From positions 1,116,001 to 1,180,000 of the forward strand of contig NZ_CP044972.1 of assembly GCF_010104355.1 (NCBI RefSeq): DNA of 64,000 nucleotides, given 5' to 3'. The notes beneath the pieces were generated by a model. It had not been told where the DNA came from. It searched no databases and saw only the letters and a program-made list of their open reading frames with translations. Position numbers and translations under genes: made by a program. The stretch is from Hydrogenophaga sp. PBL-H3. GTDB lineage: Bacteria > Pseudomonadota > Gammaproteobacteria > Burkholderiales > Burkholderiaceae_C. Position 1 is the first letter of the stretch. Each line of letters begins with the position of its first letter. Positions 16,207-24,668 of this stretch are shown here, piece after piece.

Positions 16207-17178
16207 TTAGAGATCCAGTACCAACAAATTGGAACGACAACCCGACACACAGATCATCATCGACTTGTTGGCAGCTCGCTCTTGCTGTGTCAGGATGCTG
16301 TCCCGGTGATCCACCTCGCCAGCCAGAACTTTGGTTTCGCAGGCACCGCAGATCCCCTCCTTGCAGCTGTAGCTAGGAATGATGCCTGCATCCATCATGG
16401 CGTCGAGAATGGTCGAACCAGCCGGCACTTGAATGATCCTCTGACTCCGGCGCAGTTCTACGGTGCAGCCATTGGCGTTGAAGGTCGGCGTCCCCACAGG
16501 TTCCACGGCGGCGAACCGTTCCAGATGCACGTGGGTGTATCCCAGACCGTCGCAAGCCTTCTGGAACGCGTCCAGCATGGGGCCAGGGCCGCAGCCATAG
16601 AAATGGGTATCGGCCGGATACGCTGCCAGCAGTGTTGGCAGGTCGGGAGACGCACCGACTTCGTCATCGAAGTGGTACCGCACTTTGAGCTGGCCTGACT
16701 CCATCGATTCCAGCACTTGCAAGAACGCAGCATCCCGGCGGGAACGAGCGAAATAGAACAGCTCGGCAGATCGACCCAGCGAAGCCAGTCGATTGAGCAT
16801 GCACAGCATAGGTGTGATGCCGATGCCACCTGCAACCAGCACGGAGTGCTGAGCACGTTCTTCCAGCGGGAAATTGTTGCGAGGCACCGAGATGTCCAGA
16901 ACATCGCCCACGCGAACCTTCTCGTGGACATACTTCGACCCCCCACGGCTCTGACGATCCTGTAGAACGCCCACCACGTAGCGTTGCTTATCGGTGATCG
17001 GGTTCATCAGCGAGTAGCTGCGAACCAAGCCGTTTCCCAGATGAAGGTCGATATGTGAGCCAGCGGCATGAGGTGGGAAGACAGTGTCTGGTGTGGCTGG
17101 CCTAAATTCGACACTAACAACGCCGGGTGCTTCAAGCCTCATGTTGTAGACAAGTGCAGAAAGCTTGGATGTTGACAT
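16207..17178 (-). CDS. iphD: Isophthalate dioxygenase reductase component (VanB/PDR type)
   Basis: A 323-residue reductase with FMN, NAD(P)H and C-terminal [2Fe-2S] domains. RSYSLMN is the flavin motif, GGIGITPM the nicotinamide motif, and the cluster cysteines are 272, 277, 280 and 310. Last gene of the unit oxygenase-Bug receptor-SDR-reductase, the gene order A-C-B-D known for isophthalate genes in Comamonas. About 44 bp separate it from the SDR. It could also serve the VanA-type oxygenase at 25.9-26.9 kb, which lacks its own reductase. By eye its GC content is lower than that of the three genes upstream, suggesting a different origin. Confidence 0.78.
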   Translation of the reverse strand: MSTSKLSALVYNMRLEAPGVVSVEFRPATPDTVFPPHAAGSHIDLHLGNGLVRSYSLMNPITDKQRYVVGVLQDRQSRGGSKYVHEKVRVGDVLDISVPRNNFPLEERAQHSVLVAGGIGITPMLCMLNRLASLGRSAELFYFARSRRDAAFLQVLESMESGQLKVRYHFDDEVGASPDLPTLLAAYPADTHFYGCGPGPMLDAFQKACDGLGYTHVHLERFAAVEPVGTPTFNANGCTVELRRSQRIIQVPAGSTILDAMMDAGIIPSYSCKEGICGACETKVLAGEVDHRDSILTQQERAANKSMMICVSGCRSNLLVLDL

Positions 17179-17222
17179 TGCGGAGTTCTAGACAAGAACC
17201 TTGGGGAACATGTCCCCAATAG

Positions 17223-18002
17223 CTACATGATGTGCAAGCCACCGTCGACCATCAGCGTGGTCCCGGTGATGAAGGATGCCTCGCTGGACGCTAGCCACAC
17301 GATGGGCCAGGCAATCTCTTCCGGCGAGGCCCAGCGCCCGATCAGCGAAGTATCCTTGCGTTCGGTCCTGAGCTGCTCGACGCTCTTGCCCGAGCCCTGC
17401 GCGCGGCCGACGTGAAAATCCGTCAGCGTGGAACCGGGGCACACCGCGTTGGCGCGCACGCCGTGCGACGACTCCTCGAACGCGAGGCTGCGCGTGTAGG
17501 CCAGTTGCGCGGCCTTGGTCGCGTCGTACAGCGCCATGCCCTTGCGGCCGGTGACCGCGTAACACGACGAGACGTTGACGATGCTGCCCGCGCCCGATTG
17601 CCGCAGCGCCGGCAAGGCCGCGGCGCAGTAGTTGGACATGCCCACCAGGTTCACGCCCACCATGGCCTGCCACTCGGCGGGCGTGGCGTCGGCGGCGGCC
17701 GAGTAGTTGCGCATGGCGGCGTTGTTTACCAGGATGTCCAGGCCACCGAGCTGCGCGTTGCATTGCTGCACGGCGGCGCGCGCGGCGACCTCGTCGGCCA
17801 CGTTGGCCGCCACGCACAGCACGCGCGCGCCCGGCAGGGCCTGCACGATGGCTTGGCGGGTGCGCTCCAGCGCCTGGGCGTCGGCATCCACCAGCAGCAC
17901 GGCCGCGCCTTCGCGACAGAACAGCGTGGCCGCCGCGGCGCCAATGCCGGCACCGCCGCCCGTGATCAGCGCGGTCTTCTCAGCGAGTCGGGGTGCGCTC
18001 AT
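17223..18002 (-). CDS. iphB: SDR dihydrodiol dehydrogenase of the isophthalate module
   Basis: A 259-residue classical short-chain dehydrogenase. The cofactor motif TGGGAGIG is near residues 14-21, NNAAM near 92, and the catalytic S...YDATK pair is visible (NVSSCYAVTGRKGMALYDAT); it ends in TGTTLMVDGGLHIM. In this gene order it would oxidise the cis-dihydrodiol formed from isophthalate to protocatechuate with loss of CO2. The start is 6 bp after the Bug receptor stop. SDR family membership is certain; the specific reaction rests on cluster order. Confidence 0.72.
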   Translation of the reverse strand: MSAPRLAEKTALITGGGAGIGAAAATLFCREGAAVLLVDADAQALERTRQAIVQALPGARVLCVAANVADEVAARAAVQQCNAQLGGLDILVNNAAMRNYSAAADATPAEWQAMVGVNLVGMSNYCAAALPALRQSGAGSIVNVSSCYAVTGRKGMALYDATKAAQLAYTRSLAFEESSHGVRANAVCPGSTLTDFHVGRAQGSGKSVEQLRTERKDTSLIGRWASPEEIAWPIVWLASSEASFITGTTLMVDGGLHIM

Positions 18003-18008
18003 GTCGGC

Positions 18009-18989
18009 TCACTCCGCCTTGGCGCCGGTGTCCTTGATGACCTTGCCCCAGCGCACGATCTCGGTGCCGATCCAGTCGCTGAACTGCTTGGGCGAGCTCG
18101 CGACGATTTCGAACTCCATCTCGTGCAGGCGCTTCTGGATGTCGGGCGAGTTGAGAATGCGCACCATCTCCTCGTGGTAGCGGTTGATGATGGCCGGCGG
18201 CGTGCCGGCAGGCGCGAGCAGACCGATCCACGAGGTGGCCTCGAAGTCCTTCAGCCCCGACTCGCTGAGAGTCGGGATGTCCGGCGTACTCGGAAAACGT
18301 TTCGGGCCGGTGGAGGCCAGCAGCTTGAGACGCCCCTCCTTCACGAAGCCCTGCACGTTGCCGGGCACGAAGAAGCCGGCCTGGATGTTGCCCGCGATTA
18401 GATCGGCCACGGCTGGCCCAGCGCCGCGGTAGGGAATATGCGTCATGCGGAAGTTCGCCCCCGACTTCATCATTTCCATGGTGAGGTGCGAGGCGCTGCC
18501 CATGGCCACCGAGCCGTAGGCATACTTGGTCGGGTTGGCCCTGGCCTTGGCGATGAAGTCCTTCACATCGGTGATGCCGGTGGCCGGGTTCACCACCAGG
18601 TATTGCGGCGACTTCACCGCCAGCGTGATGGGCGCGAGATCCTTGGTAGGGTCGTACGGCATCTTGTCGAACAGGGTGACGTTGATCGCCAGCGGCCCGT
18701 TGTAGCCGATCAGCAGGGTGTGGCCGTCCGGCGCGGCGCGGCTCACCTCGTATGCACCGATGTTGCCCCCCGCACCAGGTTTGTTCTCGACCACAAATGG
18801 CTGGCCGAGCGCCTCCTGCAGCTTCGGCCCGATCAGGCGAGCGAGCACGTCGTTGGTGCTGCCGACGATGGGCACGATGATGCGCACCGGCTTGCTGGGC
18901 TTCCAGTCGGACGCGCCTTGCGCCCAGGCGGCAGTGGCCGCGCAGGCCGCGAGCGCGACAGCCGCCGCGAGTTTCAGGTGGGTTTTCAT
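18009..18989 (-). CDS. iphC: Bug/TctC-family receptor of the isophthalate module
   Basis: A 326-residue TTT solute receptor. The start MKTHLKLAAAVALAACAATA gives a signal peptide ending AAWAQGA; the longer upstream frame overlaps the oxygenase gene. Family motifs: RIIVPIVGSTNDVLAR (the usual PYxPGG is altered to PIVGS), FVVENKPGAGGNIGA, and the C-terminal VRWGKVIKDTGAKAE. Position directly after the oxygenase matches the receptor needed for isophthalate uptake in Comamonas. TctAB-type membrane subunits are not in the window. Confidence 0.78.
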   Translation of the reverse strand: MKTHLKLAAAVALAACAATAAWAQGASDWKPSKPVRIIVPIVGSTNDVLARLIGPKLQEALGQPFVVENKPGAGGNIGAYEVSRAAPDGHTLLIGYNGPLAINVTLFDKMPYDPTKDLAPITLAVKSPQYLVVNPATGITDVKDFIAKARANPTKYAYGSVAMGSASHLTMEMMKSGANFRMTHIPYRGAGPAVADLIAGNIQAGFFVPGNVQGFVKEGRLKLLASTGPKRFPSTPDIPTLSESGLKDFEATSWIGLLAPAGTPPAIINRYHEEMVRILNSPDIQKRLHEMEFEIVASSPKQFSDWIGTEIVRWGKVIKDTGAKAE

Positions 18990-19035
18990 AGGTGTCTCCG
19001 GTGCTGTCTGTCGTGGGGTGGAAAAGTGAAGTCGC

Positions 19036-20310
19036 TCAAAGGCTGAAGACCGGTTTTTTCGTCGCGTCGGCGAGCTGCTCGCGTGCCCACGCAACGGGGT
19101 CCTGTTCCTTGGGCAGCAGCACTCCGGCGGGGCGCACGTGCTGTGCGCTTGGGTCCAGCGCGGGCGGGGTCTGGCCATCTGCCAAGCCGAGCGCCGCCTC
19201 ATGCAACATGCGGCGCGCCATCACGATAGCCTTGTCAGTGGGCAGTAGCTTTTCGGCCTCGTGATTCTGGATCGTGCCCATGCTTTCCTGCAGCGAATAG
19301 TCCTGCGCGGAGAAGCCGAACACGCCGCTGTAAGAGCGGTCTTCGCGTTGCGCCACGCGGTCCATGCAGTAGTCGTTGTCGCGGTTTTGCTTGGGGATGA
19401 AGCTGCCGGGCGCTTCGTATTCGACATGAATGCCCTTACCTTCTTCCATCGCGGTGCGTTCTTCGTCGGTGAGGGGATGGGCAGGCTGCCAGTTGATGCT
19501 CCAAGCCCAGCAGCTATGGTCGTCGATCGGCACCCACACATGCCCGCCCAGCGCATGCTCGCCAAACGGCGCGATCAGCGTGAACCAGGGGAACAGCCAC
19601 TGCGTGATGCGCCAGTAATACGAATCGGGTTCGCCGTTGCGGCGGCCGAACAGACTCAGGCCGAAGGGCGTCTGCTCGATCTCGAACTTCACGTTGCCGT
19701 CGGCCTTGATGTAGTCCAGCGCCTTCACTCCCTGGTGCATCGGGTCGGTATCCACCTCGTAGCGGTGCACGTAAGAGACGTGTGCGGTGTCGATGCCGCC
19801 TTCCATGGCCTGCAGCCAGTTGCTGTACTGCAGGCGCTTGGAGACATACACATGTTCGGGCGGCAGCGTGCACCACTCCAGCTCGGGCGGTGCGGGCTGC
19901 TGATCGGCCGGGCCCATGTAGGTCCACACGATGCCACCGCGCTCCACGCAAGGGTAGCCCTTGATGTGCATGCGCGCGCAAGCCTGAGGCGCGGACGGCA
20001 CGTCCACACATTGCCCCATGCCGTCGAACTTCACGCCGTGGTAGGCGCAGCGGATGCCGTTGTGCTCGTTGCGGCCGAAGTACAGCGACACGCCTCGGTG
20101 CGAGCAAAATTCGCCGATCAGGCAAGCCTTGCCATCGCTATTGCGAAAGGCGAGCAGCTTCTCGCCCAGCAGTTGCACGCGCACCTGCGGCCCGTCGGCT
20201 TCGGGGATTTCGCTCGACGCCAGTGCCGGCACCCAGTAGCGGCGCATCAGGTTGCCCATGCGCGTGCCGGGACCGACGCGGGTGAGCGCTTCAGACATTT
20301 CCTTGTTCAT
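19036..20310 (-). CDS. iphA: Isophthalate dioxygenase-type Rieske oxygenase component
   Basis: A 424-residue Rieske oxygenase of the phthalate-dioxygenase (single alpha subunit) type. Rieske ligands are C69-S-H71 and C88-A-Y-H91; the mononuclear iron region is MEGGIDTAHVSYVH. It begins MNKEMSEALTRVGPGTRMG; the ATG at 20310 has GGAAA upstream, and a GTG 33 bp further up is an alternative. First gene of an oxygenase-receptor-SDR-reductase unit with a divergent IclR gene, the arrangement of isophthalate genes. Distinct from ophA2 (about one-third identity by eye), so not a duplicate. Isophthalate as substrate is inferred from synteny. Confidence 0.75.
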   Translation of the reverse strand: MNKEMSEALTRVGPGTRMGNLMRRYWVPALASSEIPEADGPQVRVQLLGEKLLAFRNSDGKACLIGEFCSHRGVSLYFGRNEHNGIRCAYHGVKFDGMGQCVDVPSAPQACARMHIKGYPCVERGGIVWTYMGPADQQPAPPELEWCTLPPEHVYVSKRLQYSNWLQAMEGGIDTAHVSYVHRYEVDTDPMHQGVKALDYIKADGNVKFEIEQTPFGLSLFGRRNGEPDSYYWRITQWLFPWFTLIAPFGEHALGGHVWVPIDDHSCWAWSINWQPAHPLTDEERTAMEEGKGIHVEYEAPGSFIPKQNRDNDYCMDRVAQREDRSYSGVFGFSAQDYSLQESMGTIQNHEAEKLLPTDKAIVMARRMLHEAALGLADGQTPPALDPSAQHVRPAGVLLPKEQDPVAWAREQLADATKKPVFSL

Positions 20311-20401
20311 AGTCAGGTTTCCAAAATTGATCGACATGTCCACTGCATGACATTACAGTCCATTTTACGGATCGATTGAGCTCTGTCAAGTTTTGAATAG
20401 T

Positions 20402-20420
20402 CAGTCCATCAAGTGGACTG
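20402..20420. promoter_or_regulatory. IclR-type operator, CAGTCCA-N5-TGGACTG
   Basis: Perfect 7-bp inverted arms with a 5-bp spacer lie between iphA and the IclR gene. A further half-site ACAGTCCA occurs at 20355-20362, nearer iphA. Paired and half sites in a divergent region are usual for IclR regulators, so this is the likely target of the product of the adjacent gene. Confidence 0.6.
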
Positions 20421-20462
20421 GTGGGCGGGTACCATGATAGAAGTGCAACCTTGGGTGGAGTT

Positions 20463-21212
20463 ATGGGACCAACTGAAAAACCGGGCGAGAGTGTCCGGGC
20501 CGTGGACAGAGCGCTGGAAATCCTCATGGCGTTCACGGCAACCGACCACCAACTGACAGCGGGTGAGCTGCTCAAGCGGGTAGACCTGAGCCGTCCAACC
20601 CTGTACAGGCTGTTGCGCACGCTGGAACACAGCGGGTTCATCGTGTCGTCCGGTGATCCTCAGCGCTTCGAATTAGGTCCCTCGGTGGCGCACCTTGCAC
20701 ACGTGTGGAGCTCCAGTCTTGACATAGCGACCCTGGCGCAACCGATGCTGCGCCGCTTGTGGGACCAGACGGGCGAGACTGTTGCCTTGCTTGTTCACCA
20801 GGGCAACAGTCGAATCTGTGTGGCCGAATTGCCCAGCGCACAGCCGCTCAGTTTCAAACGCGGCTTGGGCTATCGGGAAGACGTGACGTTGGGCGCTAGC
20901 GGGCGTGCCATCCTTGCCCATGTTCCCATACCCGAAAGCTATCTGAACAAGAGCGGAGAAACCGTCAATGTGTCGGCCTATCTCGACAGGCTGCAGCAGA
21001 TCCGGGAACAGGGGTATGCGATAAGCCGGGACGAATTGATCCAGGGCGCGGTGGCGGTTGCTGTGCCGTTTTTTCTGGGGAACGACAAAGTCATGGGGTC
21101 TTTGGCCGTTTTCGGTCCTGGTGTGCGCGTGGACCAAGCGCGTGTCAGCGTATTTGTTACGCTCCTCAAGGAAGAAGCACGGAAACTCTCGCAAGCACTT
21201 GGGCAGCGCTAG
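20463..21212 (+). CDS. iphR: IclR-family regulator of the isophthalate module
   Basis: A 249-residue IclR protein: N-terminal winged helix (AVDRALEILMAFTATDHQLT, LSRPTLYRLLRTLEHSGFI) and C-terminal effector domain (LGYREDVTLGASGRAILAH, GYAISRDELIQGAVAVAVP). The ATG at 20463 has GGTGGAG 5 nt upstream and is preferred over the earlier GTG. Divergent from iphA, with a perfect inverted repeat between them. Probably senses isophthalate or protocatechuate; activator or repressor role cannot be told from sequence. Confidence 0.75.
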   Translation: MGPTEKPGESVRAVDRALEILMAFTATDHQLTAGELLKRVDLSRPTLYRLLRTLEHSGFIVSSGDPQRFELGPSVAHLAHVWSSSLDIATLAQPMLRRLWDQTGETVALLVHQGNSRICVAELPSAQPLSFKRGLGYREDVTLGASGRAILAHVPIPESYLNKSGETVNVSAYLDRLQQIREQGYAISRDELIQGAVAVAVPFFLGNDKVMGSLAVFGPGVRVDQARVSVFVTLLKEEARKLSQALGQR

Positions 21213-21248
21213 CTAGCTTCAAGGGGCCGGCCGGGGCGACACTGATTC

Positions 21249-21971
21249 TCATACACCCAAGTGCTGCTCCAGCAGTTCGGGCTTCGACAGGAGCTCTTCG
21301 GAACTGCCTTCAAACACGACCTCGCCCTTGACCAGAATCACGTTGCGGTCGGTGATCTGGGTGACGTGTTTCCAGTTCTTGTCCACGATGATGCTGCTGA
21401 TGCCGCTCTCGCGGATCAGGCCGCAGATGCGCCAGATCTCGCGCGCAATCAACGGCGCCAGGCCCTCGGTGGCTTCGTCGAGGATGAGCAGGTCGGGGTT
21501 GGTCATGAGCGCACGGCCGATGGTGAGCATCTGCTGCTCGCCGCCGCTGAGCTGCTGCCCACCGTGGTTCAGGCGCTCGGCCAGGCGCGGGAAGGTCTCC
21601 AGCACGCGGTCGTACGTCCAGTCGCGCTGACCCTTCGTGCCGGCACGTGCCGACATCACCAAGTTCTCGCGCACGCTCAGGTTGCCGAAGATGCCGCGGC
21701 CTTCGGGCACATAAGCCAGGCCTTGTCGCGCGATCTCGAAGGTGGGCGCGCCGGTCATGTCGCGGCCCTTCACATGCACTTTGCCGCCGCTGGGCTTGAC
21801 GATGCCCATGATGGATTTGAGCAGCGTGGACTTGCCCATGCCGTTGCGGCCCATCAGACCGATCGTCTGGCCCTGGCCCACGGTGAAGTCGATGCCGCGC
21901 AGGATGTGGCTGGCGCCGTAGTGGGTGTTGAGACCTTTGGCCTCCACCAATGCGTTGGTCGCTGCGCTCAT
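21249..21971 (-). CDS. livF: Branched-chain-type ABC transporter ATPase LivF
   Basis: A 240-residue ABC ATPase of the LivF type. Walker A GRNGMGKST at about 41-49, signature LSGGEQQ, and Walker B LLILDEATEGLAP are intact. Its start overlaps the livG stop (TGATG). Last gene of a livKHMGF set that follows a VanA-type oxygenase gene, so the importer probably moves an aromatic acid rather than leucine; related Liv-type systems with aromatic ligands are common in catabolic clusters. Confidence 0.85.
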   Translation of the reverse strand: MSAATNALVEAKGLNTHYGASHILRGIDFTVGQGQTIGLMGRNGMGKSTLLKSIMGIVKPSGGKVHVKGRDMTGAPTFEIARQGLAYVPEGRGIFGNLSVRENLVMSARAGTKGQRDWTYDRVLETFPRLAERLNHGGQQLSGGEQQMLTIGRALMTNPDLLILDEATEGLAPLIAREIWRICGLIRESGISSIIVDKNWKHVTQITDRNVILVKGEVVFEGSSEELLSKPELLEQHLGV

Positions 21972-22732
21972 CAGTGTTCCTCACCCAGGTAGGCTGCTTG
22001 CACGGAAGCATCGGCGCGCACCTGCGCGGGCGTGCCGCTGGCGATCACCTGGCCGTTCACCATCACGGTGAGCTGGTCGGCCAGCGTGAAGACGGCGTCC
22101 ATGTCGTGTTCCACCAGCATGATCGCGTGGTTTTTTTTCAAACGCAGCAGCAGCGCGACCATGCTCTCGGCCTCGGCCTGGCCCATGCCGGCCAGGGGCT
22201 CGTCGAGCAGCAGCACGGTGGGCTCGGTGGCCAAGGTCATGGCGATCTCCAGTTGGCGCTGTTCGCCGTGGCTGGTGGTGCCTGCGACCACGCTGGCGCG
22301 GTTCGTGAGGCCGGCGAGTTCGAGCGCACGTTCGCAGCGCTCGTTGACCGCACCCATGGCGCTGGCCGAAGACACCCAGCGCAGCGGGTTCCACGGCGCG
22401 TGCCGCTCGCGCGATTGGGCGGCCAGGCGCACGTTGTCCCACACGGTGAAGGGCAGGAAGATGTTGGTCTTCTGGTAGCTGCGGCCCAGGCCCAGGCGCG
22501 AGATTTTTTCGGGGCTCTTGCCGGCGGTCTCCACACCGTTGAGCGTGATGCGGCCCGAGGTGGGCGGCAGATCGCCCGAGAGCAGGTTGGTCAGCGTGGA
22601 CTTGCCCGCGCCGTTGGGGCCGATCACCGCGTGGATGCGTCCGCGGTGCAGGTCGACCGACACGTCGTTGACAGCGGCCAGTCCACCAAAGCGTTTGGTG
22701 AGGTTGTGGGCCGACAGGAGAAGTTCGCTCAT
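21971..22732 (-). CDS. livG: Branched-chain-type ABC transporter ATPase LivG
   Basis: A 253-residue ABC ATPase of the LivG type. Walker A GPNGAGKST, the LivG-like SRLGLGRSYQKTNIF loop, signature TSHGEQRQLEIA and Walker B VLLLDEPLAGMG are present. The start MSELLLSAHNLTKRFGG overlaps the livM stop by ATGA; a much longer open frame upstream lies inside livM and is not used. It pairs with LivF on the cytoplasmic face of the LivHM permease. Confidence 0.85.
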   Translation of the reverse strand: MSELLLSAHNLTKRFGGLAAVNDVSVDLHRGRIHAVIGPNGAGKSTLTNLLSGDLPPTSGRITLNGVETAGKSPEKISRLGLGRSYQKTNIFLPFTVWDNVRLAAQSRERHAPWNPLRWVSSASAMGAVNERCERALELAGLTNRASVVAGTTSHGEQRQLEIAMTLATEPTVLLLDEPLAGMGQAEAESMVALLLRLKKNHAIMLVEHDMDAVFTLADQLTVMVNGQVIASGTPAQVRADASVQAAYLGEEH

Positions 22733-23721
22733 GCCTTCCCCCGTTTGCTGCTGAAGCGTTCCACCAAGCCCAGCAAACCGCGCGGTGCAAACACCACCAC
22801 CAGCACGATGAATGTGCCCATGAGCAGCTGCCAGTGTTTGGTGAGGTCCTTGAAAAAGTGCATCACGTACTCGAACGCGAAGGCGCCCACGATGGCCCCG
22901 GCGAAGTTGCCCATGCCGCCGAGGATGACCATCATGATCGCGTGTGCGCTCATGTGAAAACCCATCAGCTCGGGGTTCACATAGCCGGTTTGCGCAGCCC
23001 ACAGAAAGCCCGCCACGCCGGCGAGCGCACCGGCCAGCGTGAAGGCCGCGAGCTTGTAGCCGAAAGTGCCGTAACCCACCGCGCGCATGCGGTGCTCGTT
23101 CACGCGGATGCCGGCGAGCACGCGTCCGAAGGGCGAGAACAGCAGGCGGCGCAGGAAGGCGTAAACCAGCACCAGCAGCAACAGCGTGAAGTAATAGAAG
23201 GTGGTCTTGTTCTCGAGGTCTATGCCGGCCCAGCCGAACACCGAAGCGTCGGGACGGAAGTTCACGTACACGCCGTCCGACCCGCCAAGCGCCTTGTTGT
23301 CGAAGAACAGGAAGAACACCATCTGCGCGAACGCCATGGTGACCATGATGAAGTAGATGCCGTGGGTGCGCACCACGAAGAAGCCGATGATGAGCGCGGC
23401 CAGGCCCGCGCCCAGCGCCGAGGCGGGCAGGGCCCACCACAGGCTGATCGGTGTGTCGGCCGGCGTGAGGAACGCCAGCGCGTAGCCGGCCAGACCAAAG
23501 TAGGCCGCGTGGCCGAGCGACACCAGGCCGCTCACACCCTGCAGCAGGTCCAGGCTCATGGCGAAGATCGCCAGGATCATCATTTGAGAAAGCATCTGCA
23601 GGTAGAACTCGCCACCGGTCAAGGGAATGAGCGGAAACGCGGCGAGCGCGATGGCACCCAGCACCAGGATGGCCTGGATGCTGCGCGGCAGTTTTTCGAG
23701 TTGTGCTTTGGGGGAGCTCAT
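22729..23721 (-). CDS. livM: Branched-chain-type ABC transporter permease LivM
   Basis: A 330-residue membrane protein with about eight to ten hydrophobic segments and the LivM hallmark GVSGLVSLGHAAYFGLAGY, plus VVRTHGIYFIMVTMAFAQM and the charged cytoplasmic loop FGRVLAGIRVNEHRMRAVGY. The C-terminal tail RFSSKRGKA is basic. It overlaps livH and livG by ATGA at each end. The start at 23721 is fixed by that overlap. Confidence 0.85.
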   Translation of the reverse strand: MSSPKAQLEKLPRSIQAILVLGAIALAAFPLIPLTGGEFYLQMLSQMMILAIFAMSLDLLQGVSGLVSLGHAAYFGLAGYALAFLTPADTPISLWWALPASALGAGLAALIIGFFVVRTHGIYFIMVTMAFAQMVFFLFFDNKALGGSDGVYVNFRPDASVFGWAGIDLENKTTFYYFTLLLLVLVYAFLRRLLFSPFGRVLAGIRVNEHRMRAVGYGTFGYKLAAFTLAGALAGVAGFLWAAQTGYVNPELMGFHMSAHAIMMVILGGMGNFAGAIVGAFAFEYVMHFFKDLTKHWQLLMGTFIVLVVVFAPRGLLGLVERFSSKRGKA

Positions 23722-24581
23722 TGTTTGAAGAGCCCTTCGGGCTTGTAGAGCAGCACGAGTGCCATCAGCATGTAGACCGCCATGCCCGCGATCTGGGGCA
23801 CCAGCACCTTGCCGAATGTGTCCACCAGACCCACGAGCAGGGCTGCGACGAGCGCACCGCGCACCGAGCCGATGCCACCGATGACCACCACCACAAAACA
23901 CATGATCAGCACCGAACTGCCCATGCCGGGGTAAACGCTCGCGATGGGCGAGGCGATCATGCCGGCAATGGCGGCCAGTGCCACGCCCAGCGCGAACACC
24001 ACGCCGTGGATCAGGCGGATGTTGATGCCCAGCGACTCGGTCATCTCGCGGTTGAAGGCACCGGCGCGGATCTTCATGCCCAAGCGGGTTTTGGAGATCA
24101 ACAGGTACAGGCCAAGGGCGAGTGCGATGCACACGCCCGACATCACCAGCCGGTACACCGGGTACGAGAGGTTGTCGGTCAGCGGTATCGACCAGTTCAG
24201 CACCTCGGGCACCTGCACCGCGTGCACGTCGTCACCCCAGAGGATGGAGCGCACCTCTTCAAAGATGTAGATCAGGCCGAAGGTGAGCAATACCTGGTCG
24301 AGGTGATCGCGGTGGTAGAAGTGCCGGAACAGCGACCACTCCAGCAACCAGCCCAGCGCCACGGCGATCACTGTGCCCAGCACGATGGCGAGCACCAGGC
24401 TGTCCAGCTGGCCGACCAGGAACCATGCGAGGTAGGCGCCCAGCATGTAGAAGCTGCCGTGTGCCAAGTTGACCACCCCCATGATCCCGAAGATCAGCGT
24501 GAGGCCGGCGGCCAGCATGAACAGCAACAGGCCGTATTGCAGGCTGTTGAGCAACTGGATCAGGAAGTTGGCGAAATCCAT
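23718..24581 (-). CDS. livH: Branched-chain-type ABC transporter permease LivH
   Basis: A 287-residue permease of the LivH family: FANFLIQLLNSLQYGLLLFM at the start, GVVNLAHGSFYMLGAY, and FVVVVIGGIGSVRGALVAAL near the end. Lies about 90 bp after the receptor gene and overlaps livM by ATGA. Forms the membrane channel with LivM. Confidence 0.85.
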   Translation of the reverse strand: MDFANFLIQLLNSLQYGLLLFMLAAGLTLIFGIMGVVNLAHGSFYMLGAYLAWFLVGQLDSLVLAIVLGTVIAVALGWLLEWSLFRHFYHRDHLDQVLLTFGLIYIFEEVRSILWGDDVHAVQVPEVLNWSIPLTDNLSYPVYRLVMSGVCIALALGLYLLISKTRLGMKIRAGAFNREMTESLGINIRLIHGVVFALGVALAAIAGMIASPIASVYPGMGSSVLIMCFVVVVIGGIGSVRGALVAALLVGLVDTFGKVLVPQIAGMAVYMLMALVLLYKPEGLFKQ

Positions 24582-24668
24582 GAGTTAAGGAACAAAAGGA
24601 CGAAGAAAAGCGGCGGAACATCTTTTGGACGAACTCCGCCGCTGGAGGACAACCGGGGCGCGAAAGAC

